From positions 1 to 49,926 of the forward strand of contig CALMVT010000027.1 of assembly GCA_937873175.1 (NCBI GenBank): a DNA stretch of 49,926 bases, written 5' to 3'. Positions 1 through 8,145 of the stretch are shown here, in pieces. Under the pieces are notes generated by a model. It searched no databases. It had not been told where the DNA came from and worked only from the letters and a program-made list of their open reading frames with translations. The position numbers and the translations under genes are program-made. The DNA is from an uncultured Acetobacteraceae bacterium. Its GTDB lineage: Bacteria; Pseudomonadota; Alphaproteobacteria; Acetobacterales; Acetobacteraceae. Positions within the stretch are counted from its first letter, which is position 1. Each line of letters starts with the position of its first letter.

Positions 1-466
1 GGCCGTCGCCGTCCAGCCCGCACCATCCCGGCAATCCCGCCGAGCGCGCCACCGCCGCCGCCAGCGCCTGAAGCGTCGGCGTGGGCACGCTGGTTCGGAG
101 CGCCGCGGCGGTGGCCAGGACGGACTGATCGGTGTCGCCCTGCAAACGCGCGCAGGCGGCCAGGCCGGCCCACGCTTCGGACAACGCGTGGCGGCGGCCC
201 AACGTTTCAAACAGGCCGGCTGCCCGGGACAGGTTGCCGGCCTGCATCAAAACGCCGGCTAAAGCCAACGCGACAGTGCCATCATTTGGCAGCAGCCGGT
301 GGGCGCGCTCCAACCAACGCAGCGCCTCCGCCGCGTCGCCGTCCGCGGCTGCCGCCTGGCTGCGATCCCAGGCGAAGCGGGCCAGGTCCTGCCATTGCTG
401 GTCCGACGTCTGGCGACGGAGCGCTTCTGCCCGGGCCTGAACGTCCGACAGAAGGGCGTTGCTCAC
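1..466 (-). CDS. TPR-repeat protein, 3' end cut by window edge
   Basis: An open frame runs from a GTG at 464-466 off the left edge of the window, about 155 codons with no stop. The translation (MSNALLSDVQARAEALRRQ...) is alanine- and leucine-rich, with tetratricopeptide-like helix pairs such as AAEALRWLERAHRLLPNDG and ALALAGVLMQAGNLSRAAGL. It starts 41 bases after the Sel1-repeat gene and is probably the last visible gene of the same type I secretion operon. Alphaproteobacterial proteins with this kind of N-terminal TPR block often carry a glycosyltransferase domain further on, but that part lies outside the window, so the full function cannot be read. The GTG start is inferred from spacing and an AAAGGA-like stretch upstream. 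Confidence 0.65.
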   Translation of the reverse strand, partial: MSNALLSDVQARAEALRRQTSDQQWQDLARFAWDRSQAAAADGDAAEALRWLERAHRLLPNDGTVALALAGVLMQAGNLSRAAGLFETLGRRHALSEAWAGLAACARLQGDTDQSVLATAAALRTSVPTPTLQALAAAVARSAGLPGWCGLDGDG

Positions 467-507
467 GAGATCAGGGCTTTCTCGGCATCCGGTCCTTTGA
501 CGGCCGT

Positions 508-2292
508 TCAGTGGGCAGCGACGGGGTGCCCTTGCCTTTGCGGCGCCGGCTCGCTGGGGACCGGCGCCGGGGGCAACGCCGCCAAGTCCCGTTCGGCGTC
601 AACGATGCCAGCCTTGCGCGCGTGCTCCAGCAGGACGCGCGCCTGGGCGAGGTCGGTTTGCCCTGCCGTGCCGCGGGCGAGGTAGCGGCCGAGCATCAGC
701 ACGGCATACGGATGGCCCTTCTCCGCCGCCTTGGCGTACCAGCCCTGGGCCGCGACTCGGTCCATCGCGATGTCATGGCCGCCGCCCAGCATCGCGCCCA
801 TGGCGAACTGCGCGCCGACATGGCCCTTGTCGGCCGCTGCCTGGAACAGCTTGTAAGCCGCCGCATGGTCGCGCGGCCCGCCTTTCCCGTTCACCATCAT
901 CTCGGCCACGGCGACCTGGGCATCAACCATGCCGGCGTCGGCCGCGCGCTGCATCCAGGCCCGGCCTTCATGTAGATCGGCGTCCACGCCCCGGCCCTCC
1001 GCCAGCATGCGGCCATACCAGTACTGCGCATTCACCACGCCGTCCGCGGCCCGGCGCAGCCATTGCGCCGCCTTGGCGTCGTCGCGGTCGATCCCAACGC
1101 CCTCAGCCAGGCAAACGCCGAAGTTGAACGCTGCCACCAAGTCTCCGGAGGTCGCCGCCGCCTCGAACCATTCGCGCGTGCGCACCCGATCTTCCGGGCT
1201 CCCCGCGCCGGTCATCGCGATGTTTGCCAAGTCGGCCTGGGAAGACTTGTCGCCCTTCTCGCCGGCCAACCGCAGCCAGCGTGCGGCCTCGTTGGCGTCG
1301 CGGGACACGCCGGCCCCGGTCAGGTACAGCATGCCGAGCGCCCGGGCCGCCCCGCCGTGCCCCTGCTCGGCGGCGCGATGGAACCACGAGGCGGCCTCGG
1401 CATAGTTCGGCGGCAGGTCGCCGCCCTTGGCGTAAAGGTCGCCGACCAAGGCCGCCGCTTCCGGATCCCCCGCCAGAGCCGCCCGGCGCAGCCAACTTTC
1501 GCCGGATACGGGGTCGCGGTCCACGCCCCGACCCTCCATCAACGCCAAACCCCACCGTGCCTGGCCAGAGCGGACACCGCGCTCAGCAGCCCGGCGGTAC
1601 AGCTGGGATGCCGCTGCCGGATCGCGGTCCACGCCGGTGCCGGCCTCGGTCAGCACGCCGAGCAGGTACAAACCCAATGGCAGATTTGCGTCGGCTGCCT
1701 TGGCGATCTCGACAACAGCGATCTTGCGTTCCGCATCGGTGGTGGCAGTCCGCAGCAGCGCCAGCCCGTGGCCGAGTGCCCCCTGTGCGCAGCCGCCCTG
1801 GGCCGAGCGCCGATACCACTCGTCCGCGGCAGGCAGGTCGCGCAGGTGTTCCGGCCCCGAGGTCAGGACGTAGCCTACCAGCGCCTGTGCGTCGGCCGAA
1901 CCCGCCTCCGCTGCCGGCTTTGCCCAACGCAAGGCTTGGGCGAAATCCGGCTCGCCCGGCAGCGCCTCGGCGAACAGTCCGCCCGTCACCGACTCTCCGC
2001 TGCCGGCGCCCGTCAAGTACAAGGCGGCCAGCGCAGCCTGGGCCTCGATCTTGCCGCTTTCCGCCGCACACTGCAGCCAGTGCGCCGCCATCGACCGGCT
2101 GGGCGGCACGCCGTTGCCGTCCAGGTAAGCGCGCCCGACGCGGTATTGCGCCTCGGCATCTCCCCGCTGCGCCGCCTTGGCGACCACGGGGAAACCGAGG
2201 TGCCGCTCGTCGCCGTCCATCTGACGGTAGGCAAGCTGCAGCCGCGCGCCGGGTGATACGACCGACCGGACGCGGTCAAGCAGGCCGGTCAC
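508..2292 (-). CDS. Sel1-repeat (SEL1-like TPR) protein
   Basis: 594 residues built almost entirely of about a dozen Sel1-like repeats from residue 35 to 580, each with the pattern A-x-x-G-D-x-x-A-Q-x-x-x-G-x-x-Y-x-x-G-x-G-V-x-x-D and then A-x-x-W-x-x-x-A-A. Examples are DAEAQYRVGRAYLDGNGV and NAQYWYGRMLAEGRGVD. Sel1 repeats form alpha-alpha superhelices that act as protein-binding scaffolds. No signal peptide or membrane segment is visible, so it is probably cytoplasmic. The start is a GTG with GGAG about 10 bases upstream. It sits 25 bases downstream of the HlyD gene in a type I secretion operon, which suggests a role in handling or regulating the exported substrate; that role is inferred from context only. 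Confidence 0.88.
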   Translation of the reverse strand: MTGLLDRVRSVVSPGARLQLAYRQMDGDERHLGFPVVAKAAQRGDAEAQYRVGRAYLDGNGVPPSRSMAAHWLQCAAESGKIEAQAALAALYLTGAGSGESVTGGLFAEALPGEPDFAQALRWAKPAAEAGSADAQALVGYVLTSGPEHLRDLPAADEWYRRSAQGGCAQGALGHGLALLRTATTDAERKIAVVEIAKAADANLPLGLYLLGVLTEAGTGVDRDPAAASQLYRRAAERGVRSGQARWGLALMEGRGVDRDPVSGESWLRRAALAGDPEAAALVGDLYAKGGDLPPNYAEAASWFHRAAEQGHGGAARALGMLYLTGAGVSRDANEAARWLRLAGEKGDKSSQADLANIAMTGAGSPEDRVRTREWFEAAATSGDLVAAFNFGVCLAEGVGIDRDDAKAAQWLRRAADGVVNAQYWYGRMLAEGRGVDADLHEGRAWMQRAADAGMVDAQVAVAEMMVNGKGGPRDHAAAYKLFQAAADKGHVGAQFAMGAMLGGGHDIAMDRVAAQGWYAKAAEKGHPYAVLMLGRYLARGTAGQTDLAQARVLLEHARKAGIVDAERDLAALPPAPVPSEPAPQRQGHPVAAH

Positions 2293-2317
2293 GACGGGAA
2301 TGCTCCGGAACCGGGCG

Positions 2318-3706
2318 TCACGGCTCGCGCATCCCGTCCATCGCGACCGGCAGCACGCGGCTGAGCAGGTAGCTGACCACCGTGCGCTCGCCGACCTTGA
2401 TGTCCGCGGTGATCGGCATGCCAGGCGTCAAGCGGAACCCAGGGGGCGTGCCGTGCAGCTTGATCTCGTCGAGCGAAATGCGGGCCCGATAAAAGGCGGT
2501 GGCGTTGCTGGCGGCCGATGCCTGCTGGATGCCGCGCTGCTTCTCGTCAGGATTGCTTGTGAAGCTGTCGGCGCTGACCACGCGCACCTTGCCCTCGGCC
2601 GCGCCATACTGGGTGAACGGGAACGTGTCGAACTTGATCGTGACCGTGTTCCCCGGATGCACGAAGCCGGCATCCAGGCCGGCCACGTTGGCTTCCACCT
2701 CGTAGGGAGTTTCAGCCGGCACTAGGGTCAGGAACTGCTCGCCCGATTGCAGCACCGAGCCGGGCGACACCTTGGCGATGTTGTTCACGATCGAGTCCTG
2801 TTCCGCCCGCACCTCCACCAATTGCCGGCGCAGATCGGCTTTGTTCAGGTTCTCCCGCGCGTCGCTCAGCTTGCGGCTCTGTTCCGTCAGGTCTTGGCTC
2901 ACCTGGCCGCGCCATTGCTGGTTATAGGCGTCGCGCTCGGCCTGCATGGCTTGCAGGTCACGCGCCGCCTGCTCCACCTGATTCGTCGCGTTGCTCAGGC
3001 CGCGCTTGACCTCAAGCCGGCTGTCCGTCGCTGCCAAGCGGTTGATCTGGCTGCCGACCTGCAAACGCTCCAGCTCAATGCGCTTGCGCTCCAACTCCTC
3101 GGCGACCTTCAGCCGTTCGGCATACGCCTCCTTGTCCGCAACCGCCCGCTGAATCTGGCTTTGCAAGCTATTGATCTTCTGGGTGTAATTCTCGTTCTTG
3201 AAGCTGCGCTCGGCCTGGTGCTGAAGGAAGATGGCACCTTGCAGCACCGATAGCGCACTTCCATCCTTCGGCTTGTAGGTCATGCCGGACGCCTCAGCCT
3301 GCAAACGGTCGACCTCAGCCGCGAGGCTCGCGACTTGCGACTCCAGCGCGCTGGCATCAGCCATTGCAAAGGTGGGGTCGAGCCGGGCGAGCAGGTCGCC
3401 TTTGCGTACCACCTGGCCTTCCTTGACGTCGATTGAGCGGACAATGGCCGTTTCCAAGGGTTGCACGACGCTGGTGGCCGACTGGGCCACGATCTTGCCG
3501 GGCGTGGTGACCACCTTGTCGATCGGGATCAAGGCTGCCGCGCCGATACAGGCGGCTGCCAATGAGCAAACCACCCAAATAGTGCCGCGCGCGCCGTGCA
3601 AAACCGGAGCAACCGTAAGCGCAGCCGTGGGCGAATGGAACTCCAGCAGCCCCGGCAATGCAATGGCGTTCGCCTTTTCCGAATTGCGCAAGGTCAATTG
3701 AGCCAT
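2318..3706 (-). CDS. HlyD-family type I secretion periplasmic adaptor
   Basis: 462-residue membrane fusion protein. A short cytoplasmic N-terminus is followed by one transmembrane helix at about residues 42-64. A lipoyl half-motif (TPGKIVAQSATSVVQPLE and IDVKEGQVVRKGDLLARLD) comes next, then a long coiled-coil hairpin at about 125-300, then the second lipoyl half and a beta-barrel C-terminus with the family ending around GMPITADIKVGERTVVSYLL. In type I secretion this adaptor links the inner-membrane ABC exporter to an outer-membrane TolC-like channel; no TolC gene is in the window. It lies 108 bases downstream of the exporter gene on the same strand and has a GGAGAG ribosome site before its ATG. 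Confidence 0.95.
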   Translation of the reverse strand: MAQLTLRNSEKANAIALPGLLEFHSPTAALTVAPVLHGARGTIWVVCSLAAACIGAAALIPIDKVVTTPGKIVAQSATSVVQPLETAIVRSIDVKEGQVVRKGDLLARLDPTFAMADASALESQVASLAAEVDRLQAEASGMTYKPKDGSALSVLQGAIFLQHQAERSFKNENYTQKINSLQSQIQRAVADKEAYAERLKVAEELERKRIELERLQVGSQINRLAATDSRLEVKRGLSNATNQVEQAARDLQAMQAERDAYNQQWRGQVSQDLTEQSRKLSDARENLNKADLRRQLVEVRAEQDSIVNNIAKVSPGSVLQSGEQFLTLVPAETPYEVEANVAGLDAGFVHPGNTVTIKFDTFPFTQYGAAEGKVRVVSADSFTSNPDEKQRGIQQASAASNATAFYRARISLDEIKLHGTPPGFRLTPGMPITADIKVGERTVVSYLLSRVLPVAMDGMREP

Positions 3707-3814
3707 GGAACTCTCCGTCTAGCGGCCAAGCAGGCTGCCTGTGTTCGTGTCGCCGGGCAAAGGCCGACGGATCTTAAGGACGCCGCCGGCCCTGCAGCAA
3801 AGCCTGGTGCTGTT

Positions 3815-6097
3815 TCAGTCTCCTTGGGCGAGCACCGGCACGATCGGCGGCGGCCGGCCCATGGCCCCGTCAAGATGGCGGTTCTGCTGCGACCACAGCA
3901 TCTTGTAGATCGCGCAGCGTTCCAGCAGCACGCGGTGCGGCGCCAGATCGACCACGGCGCCCTTGTCCATCACCAGGATCAGGTTGCAATCGACCAGCGA
4001 GGAAAGGCGGTGAGAGACGATGACCATCGTGCGTCCCTTGCCGAGCCGGGTCAGGTTGGCGTTGACCAACGCCTCGCTTTCGGGGTCGAGAGCGCTGGTG
4101 GCCTCGTCCAGGATCATCAGCCGCGGATCGGCGATCACCGCGCGGGCAATGGCCAGCCGCTGGCGCTGCCCGCCGGACAGGTTGGCTGACCCTTCCTCGA
4201 TCCAGGTATCGTAGCCTTGAGGCAGGCGCTCGATGAATTCCTCCGCGCCCGCCAGCCGCGACGCTTTAACGACGTCTTCCAACGTCAGCCCCGGGCGCCC
4301 CGCGGTGATGTTGTCCCGCACCGTGCCGCGGAACAGGAAGTTGTCCTGCAGCACGACCCCGAAGCTCCGCCGCAGGTGCGTGAGGTTGATTTCGCGCAAC
4401 TCGACGCCGTCGATCTTGAGGAAGCCGCTATACTCGCGGTTGATGCCTTGCAGTAGTCGGGTGATCGTGCTTTTGCCCGAGCCGCTGCGGCCCACGACGC
4501 CCAGCATGGTGCCGGCAGGAACCTCGAAGCTCACCTTGTCGAGCGCCGGCAGCTTGGAGCCTGGATAGGTGAAGTTCAGGCCCTCGAACGTCACGTCGCC
4601 CTTGAACTTCGGGCGCAGGCCGCCCTGCATCGCCGCGGTCTCGTTGGGGTTGTTCAGCACCGCCGCGACCTGGCCGATGGACGCGCGCACGTCCTCGAAG
4701 TCCTCGATCAAGCGCGCCAGCCCGACAAGCGGCTGAGTCACGCGGCTGCCCAGCATCATGAACGCGACCAGCCCGCCCACCGCGATGCCGCTCGTGTCCT
4801 GCATGGCGATGTAGGCGCCAATCATGATGACGCCGCGCTGGATGAACGATTCGATGGGGTTGATAATCGTCTGCGGCCAGTTGGCGAGGCGACCGGCTTG
4901 TAGCTTCAGCTTTCCGGCCTTGGCGGTGCGCTCGTCCCACTCCGACCGGCGCTGCGGCTCAAGCGCCAGCGACTTCACGGTGCGGATGCCGTGCACCGTT
5001 TCCACCATGGTGCTGGCCTTCTCGGACTCGGCGGCGGTCAGCTTGCCGATCACCTTCCGCAACGCGGGCAGGAAGGCCATGATCACAAGCGCGATGACCA
5101 CGGCGCAGACCAAGACGATCCACGCCAGCGTCGGCTCCATCCAGAACAACAGCGGCACCAGGAACACCAAGGTGAACATGTCGAGAAAGGTGCCCATCAG
5201 CTTGCCGGTCAGGAACTCACGGATCTTCCAAACCTGCATCAAACGATAGTTGATCTGACCGGCCGGATTCTTCTCGAAATAGTCAAGCGGCAAGCCGAGC
5301 AGCCGGTTGAACACATGCAGATGCAAGCGGGCGTCAACCCGGGTCGAGACGACCTGCACCAGCTCGCGCCGGGCGTAGCCGAGCAGAGTCTCATACATCG
5401 TTGTGATGAGCAGGATGGTGCTGAGGAGCACCAGCGTGGACAGGCTATGATGGGTCACCACGCGGTCCACCACCGTCATGACCAGCATCGGCGGGATAAT
5501 GGTCAGCGCGCTCAAGGTGATGGAAGCGACGCTGACATCGCGCAGCGAACGCTTCTCCTTGCCGACCAGGCTCATGAGCCAGCCGAGCGAGAAACGCTCC
5601 TCCCCTTCTGCCTCCCCGCGTAAGCGGCGGATCAGCAAAACCTCGCCGCCCCAGGCCTGGGACAAGCGCAATTCGTCCACTGGAATTGCGGGATCGCTGG
5701 ACGAGGCCGTGGGGTCCCTGATCCAGATGACGTTGCGGCTTGGGTCGCTGCCGACCAGCAGCCCGGCGCCCCCATCCTTCAGCAACAGCACCACGGGCGA
5801 GGCCGGGCGCTCGCTGCCCTGCAGCTTGAAGAGCTGCTTCCAGCGCACGCGCTCCGCCTTGGCCGACAGACCCTGATCGCGCGCCCAAGCCACCAGCGAA
5901 GCCGGAGACGGCACCGCTTCGTTCAAGGCAGGGCGGAAATCCTCAAGGTGCAGGTCAAGCCCATGGTGGCGTGCAACGGCGATCACCGCCATCAGGCGGG
6001 TCTGCGGCCCGGCGCCGGGCCGGTCGCCACCGATCGTTCCAGCATTGATCAGCGAGGGTGCGTCGTTGGCGGAAGCAGTCGAGGTGAGTTGATGCAC
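3815..6097 (-). CDS. Type I secretion ABC exporter with C39-like domain (HlyB type)
   Basis: 760 residues. Residues about 25-170 form a C39-like domain that lacks the catalytic cysteine: where peptidases have a C-G-x-x-C type motif this reads TRLMAVIAVARHHG, so it should bind rather than cleave its substrate, as in HlyB. A six-helix membrane domain covers about 190-470. The ATPase domain has Walker A GRSGSGKST (Lys542), signature LSGGQ at 640-644, Walker B LMILDE ending at 665 and the switch histidine in VSHRL (His696). It starts at a GTG preceded by AAGGA at a 7-base spacing. It is the first gene of a minus-strand operon with HlyD, the Sel1 protein and the TPR protein. The exported protein is not identifiable here. 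Confidence 0.94.
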   Translation of the reverse strand: MHQLTSTASANDAPSLINAGTIGGDRPGAGPQTRLMAVIAVARHHGLDLHLEDFRPALNEAVPSPASLVAWARDQGLSAKAERVRWKQLFKLQGSERPASPVVLLLKDGGAGLLVGSDPSRNVIWIRDPTASSSDPAIPVDELRLSQAWGGEVLLIRRLRGEAEGEERFSLGWLMSLVGKEKRSLRDVSVASITLSALTIIPPMLVMTVVDRVVTHHSLSTLVLLSTILLITTMYETLLGYARRELVQVVSTRVDARLHLHVFNRLLGLPLDYFEKNPAGQINYRLMQVWKIREFLTGKLMGTFLDMFTLVFLVPLLFWMEPTLAWIVLVCAVVIALVIMAFLPALRKVIGKLTAAESEKASTMVETVHGIRTVKSLALEPQRRSEWDERTAKAGKLKLQAGRLANWPQTIINPIESFIQRGVIMIGAYIAMQDTSGIAVGGLVAFMMLGSRVTQPLVGLARLIEDFEDVRASIGQVAAVLNNPNETAAMQGGLRPKFKGDVTFEGLNFTYPGSKLPALDKVSFEVPAGTMLGVVGRSGSGKSTITRLLQGINREYSGFLKIDGVELREINLTHLRRSFGVVLQDNFLFRGTVRDNITAGRPGLTLEDVVKASRLAGAEEFIERLPQGYDTWIEEGSANLSGGQRQRLAIARAVIADPRLMILDEATSALDPESEALVNANLTRLGKGRTMVIVSHRLSSLVDCNLILVMDKGAVVDLAPHRVLLERCAIYKMLWSQQNRHLDGAMGRPPPIVPVLAQGD

Positions 6098-6219
6098 AAA
6101 ATATTCCTTGTCTCACACACGTCCGCAGGCGGCAAGCCGCTTGCTGGACGCGGACCGCATAGCACACGACCGCACTGATTTGGGAAGAAATGATGCGGTT
6201 TGACCTCCCTTGCGCCGTC

Positions 6220-6225
6220 ATTATA
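6220..6225 (-). promoter_or_regulatory. Possible -10 element for the type I secretion operon
   Basis: On the minus strand this reads TATAAT, a perfect -10 hexamer, inside an AT-rich patch (6217-6254) that contrasts with the GC-rich surroundings. No good -35 hexamer lies at the expected distance, so the call is weak. It would give a leader of roughly 115 bases before the exporter gene at 6097. The same AT-rich patch could also carry a promoter for the plus-strand acetyltransferase gene at 6296. Confidence 0.3.
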
Positions 6226-6295
6226 AATTTTTTTGCGTTTAAACTTTGTTAAAGTGCGGCTGGTTTGCGCCCCGATAGCCCGCTAAGACAAAGCA

Positions 6296-6814
6296 ATGGA
6301 CATCCGCCCTGCCGCCCCCGCCGATATCCCCGAGATCCAAGCCATCTACGCCCACCACGTGCTGCATGGCGCCGGCACGTTTGAGGAAGTACCGCCCTCC
6401 GTCGAGGAGATGCAGGACCGCTACCAGGAGATTGTGGGCCATGGCTGGTCGTTTCTGATCGCCACCGATGCGACGGGCGTGCTTGGCTATGCCTACTTCA
6501 CGCAGATGCGCGGCCGGTCAGCTTACCGCTACACCGCCGAGAACAGCATCTACGTGCGCGAGGACGTGCGCGGCCAGGGGGTCGGCAAGGCTTTGGTTCA
6601 GCAGTTGCTCGCGGACGCGACGGCCGCAGGCTTCCGGCAAATGGTCGCGGTAATCGGCGATTCGGAAAACGTCGGTTCGATCGGGGTGCACGCTTCGCTG
6701 GGGTTTCAGCGCGCCGGGCTGTTGCGCGGGTCAGGGTTCAAGTTTGGGCGGTGGGTCGATACCGTATATATGCAACGTGCGCTTGGCCGCGGCGATACGG
6801 ATATCCCGGATTAG
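6296..6814 (+). CDS. GNAT N-acetyltransferase, phosphinothricin acetyltransferase-like
   Basis: 172 residues with the GNAT fold. The N-terminus (DIRPAAPADIPEIQAIYAHH), the TFEEVPPS segment and the central AENSIYVREDVRGQGVGKAL stretch match the Pat/Bar and MddA group. The Q-G-V-G-K loop is the acetyl-CoA pyrophosphate-binding motif, and G-F-x-x-A-G and W-x-D-T-V-Y-M near the end are also typical. Members acetylate free amino groups of phosphinothricin, methionine sulfone, methionine sulfoximine or similar amino-acid analogues; the substrate cannot be told from sequence. The gene is monocistronic, divergent from the secretion operon, and its stop overlaps the end of the convergent small gene by three bases (TTAG at 6811-6814). 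Confidence 0.9.
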   Translation: MDIRPAAPADIPEIQAIYAHHVLHGAGTFEEVPPSVEEMQDRYQEIVGHGWSFLIATDATGVLGYAYFTQMRGRSAYRYTAENSIYVREDVRGQGVGKALVQQLLADATAAGFRQMVAVIGDSENVGSIGVHASLGFQRAGLLRGSGFKFGRWVDTVYMQRALGRGDTDIPD

Positions 6815-7134
6815 GCGAGTCGGAACCGCGCCGCGGCCACCGGGTCCGATTGCAAGGCTGCCCTGACCGCCGCCTCCAAGGACCGCCCCTCGACCAGGAC
6901 CCGGCGGAAAAACGCCACCTCGCCCCGCGTCCGCTGCATGAATAAACGGCCCAGCGCCTGCGCGGCCGGGCTGCGCGCCACGCAGCAGGCGCACCCAGCG
7001 CCGTGGCCGGGCGGCCCAGCCAAGTTGTGCCCAGGCGGCCCGTCCAACATGCCGGCCAGCAGAATATCGCCCTCTCGGGCGTCCTGGTGGTTGCCGAACA
7101 CGACGGGAATGCGGGCGTCAAACATCGGGGTCAT
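6811..7134 (-). CDS. Small protein of unknown function with a GCACC motif
   Basis: 107 residues that I cannot assign to a named family. The frame has good codon use, and its stop is shared with the convergent acetyltransferase in the four bases TTAG. The protein begins MTPMFDARIPVVFGNHQDA, has a glycine/proline/histidine-rich middle (GHNLAGPPGHGAGCACC), then a helical C-terminal half (SPAAQALGRLFMQRTRGEVAFFRRVLV). The C-A-C-C plus nearby histidines could bind a metal; this is inference. It is divergent from the ArsR-methyltransferase gene, sharing a 39-base intergenic region that holds a candidate operator. No clear ribosome site precedes the ATG, so the start is uncertain by a few codons. 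Confidence 0.6.
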   Translation of the reverse strand: MTPMFDARIPVVFGNHQDAREGDILLAGMLDGPPGHNLAGPPGHGAGCACCVARSPAAQALGRLFMQRTRGEVAFFRRVLVEGRSLEAAVRAALQSDPVAAARFRLA

Positions 7135-7143
7135 AGCATGGAC

Positions 7144-7162
7144 ATAAGGATGTCTTTATACT
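7144..7162 (+). promoter_or_regulatory. Candidate ArsR-family operator overlapping a -10 box
   Basis: ATAAGGATGTCTTTAT at 7144-7159 is an imperfect 16-bp palindrome; inside it, GACAT-AAGG-ATGTC (7141-7154) is a perfect inverted repeat. TATACT at 7157-7162 looks like the -10 box of the downstream gene, so the palindrome overlaps the promoter and a bound repressor would block it. The implied transcript starts only a few bases before the ATG at 7174. ArsR-family dimers bind AT-rich palindromes of this size and commonly autoregulate. The assignment to the adjacent regulator is inference. Confidence 0.5.
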
Positions 7163-7173
7163 AGAAGCAAGCT

Positions 7174-8145
7174 ATGGATGTACTTTTGACCGCGCTGCGT
7201 GCTGTTGCCGAGCCGACCCGGCTGCGGCTGCTCGCGCTGGCGGCGCGCGGCGCTTTCTGCGTGATGGACTTCACTGAGATCCTTGGCCAAAGCCAGCCGC
7301 GCCTGTCCCGCCACCTGAAGCTGCTTTGCGACGCCGGGCTGCTGGCGCGGGTGCGCGAAGGGGCCAACGTGTGGTTCGGGCTGCCGTCCGACGCCGGGCT
7401 GATCCGGGATGTGCTGGCCCGCTTGCCGGAGGATGACCCGGTGCTGTCCGCCGACCGCCGCGGCGCCGCCCGGGTGCTGGCGGAGCGGGCGCGTATCGCT
7501 TCCGAAAGCTTCCGGCGCAAGGGCGCGGATTGGGACGAGATGCGGGCATTGGACCTGCCGGCCGCGGCCGTGGAAGCGGCGGTGCTGCGCCTGCTGCCCG
7601 GCCCGCGGCTCGGCCGGATGCTGGACATCGGCACCGGCACCGGACGGATGCTGGAGCTGCTGGCGCCGCGCATCTCGGCCGGGCTGGGCGTGGATGCCAG
7701 CCGGGCAATGCTGGCGCTGGCGCGGGCACGGCTGGCCAAGGACACGCTGGCGCATTGCGCCGTGCGTCAAGCGGACATGTACCGCCTGCCGTTGTCCGGG
7801 GGTTACGACCTCGTGCTGCTGCAAATGGTGCTGCATTACGCCGAGGACCCGGATGCCGCCTTGGCCGAGGCCGCCCGCGTCCTCGCGCCGGGCGGGCAGC
7901 TGGTCGTGGTGGACCTGGCCGAGCACGGCCGCGACGACCTGACGGACCGCTTGGCGCATCGCTGGCCCGGCTTCACGGACGCGGCCATGCAGGCGGCGTT
8001 CGACCGGGTGGGCCTGCGGCTGGCTGCCCCGCTGTCGGTGCCGGGTCCGCTGGAGGTGCGGCTCTGGTCCGGCGTGATGCCGGCGCCGGGGTCGGACGCA
8101 TACCGGACCGAACATGCCCACGAACCTGTTTCCGAGGACGCCTGA
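7174..8145 (+). CDS. ArsR-family regulator fused to a SAM-dependent methyltransferase
   Basis: 323 residues with two domains. Residues 1-75 are a winged helix of the ArsR type (AVAEPTRLRLLALAARGAF, then SQPRLSRHLKLLCDAGLL as the recognition helix region). Residues about 130-260 are a class I methyltransferase with motif I LDIGTGTGRMLELL near residue 149 and PGGQLVVVDLAEHG as the motif III region. No metal-binding ELCVCDL motif is present, so it probably senses S-adenosylmethionine or S-adenosylhomocysteine instead of metal. Fusions of this kind recur beside metF/metH in alphaproteobacteria. The stop overlaps the metH start by one base (TGATG), so the two are translationally coupled. Confidence 0.92.
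   Translation: MDVLLTALRAVAEPTRLRLLALAARGAFCVMDFTEILGQSQPRLSRHLKLLCDAGLLARVREGANVWFGLPSDAGLIRDVLARLPEDDPVLSADRRGAARVLAERARIASESFRRKGADWDEMRALDLPAAAVEAAVLRLLPGPRLGRMLDIGTGTGRMLELLAPRISAGLGVDASRAMLALARARLAKDTLAHCAVRQADMYRLPLSGGYDLVLLQMVLHYAEDPDAALAEAARVLAPGGQLVVVDLAEHGRDDLTDRLAHRWPGFTDAAMQAAFDRVGLRLAAPLSVPGPLEVRLWSGVMPAPGSDAYRTEHAHEPVSEDA

Noticed and set aside
7530-8144. N-terminal extension of metH by 205 codons
   Set aside because: It overlaps the regulator gene in another frame and is Ala/Arg/Gly filler; the ATG at 8145 gives the canonical N-terminus.
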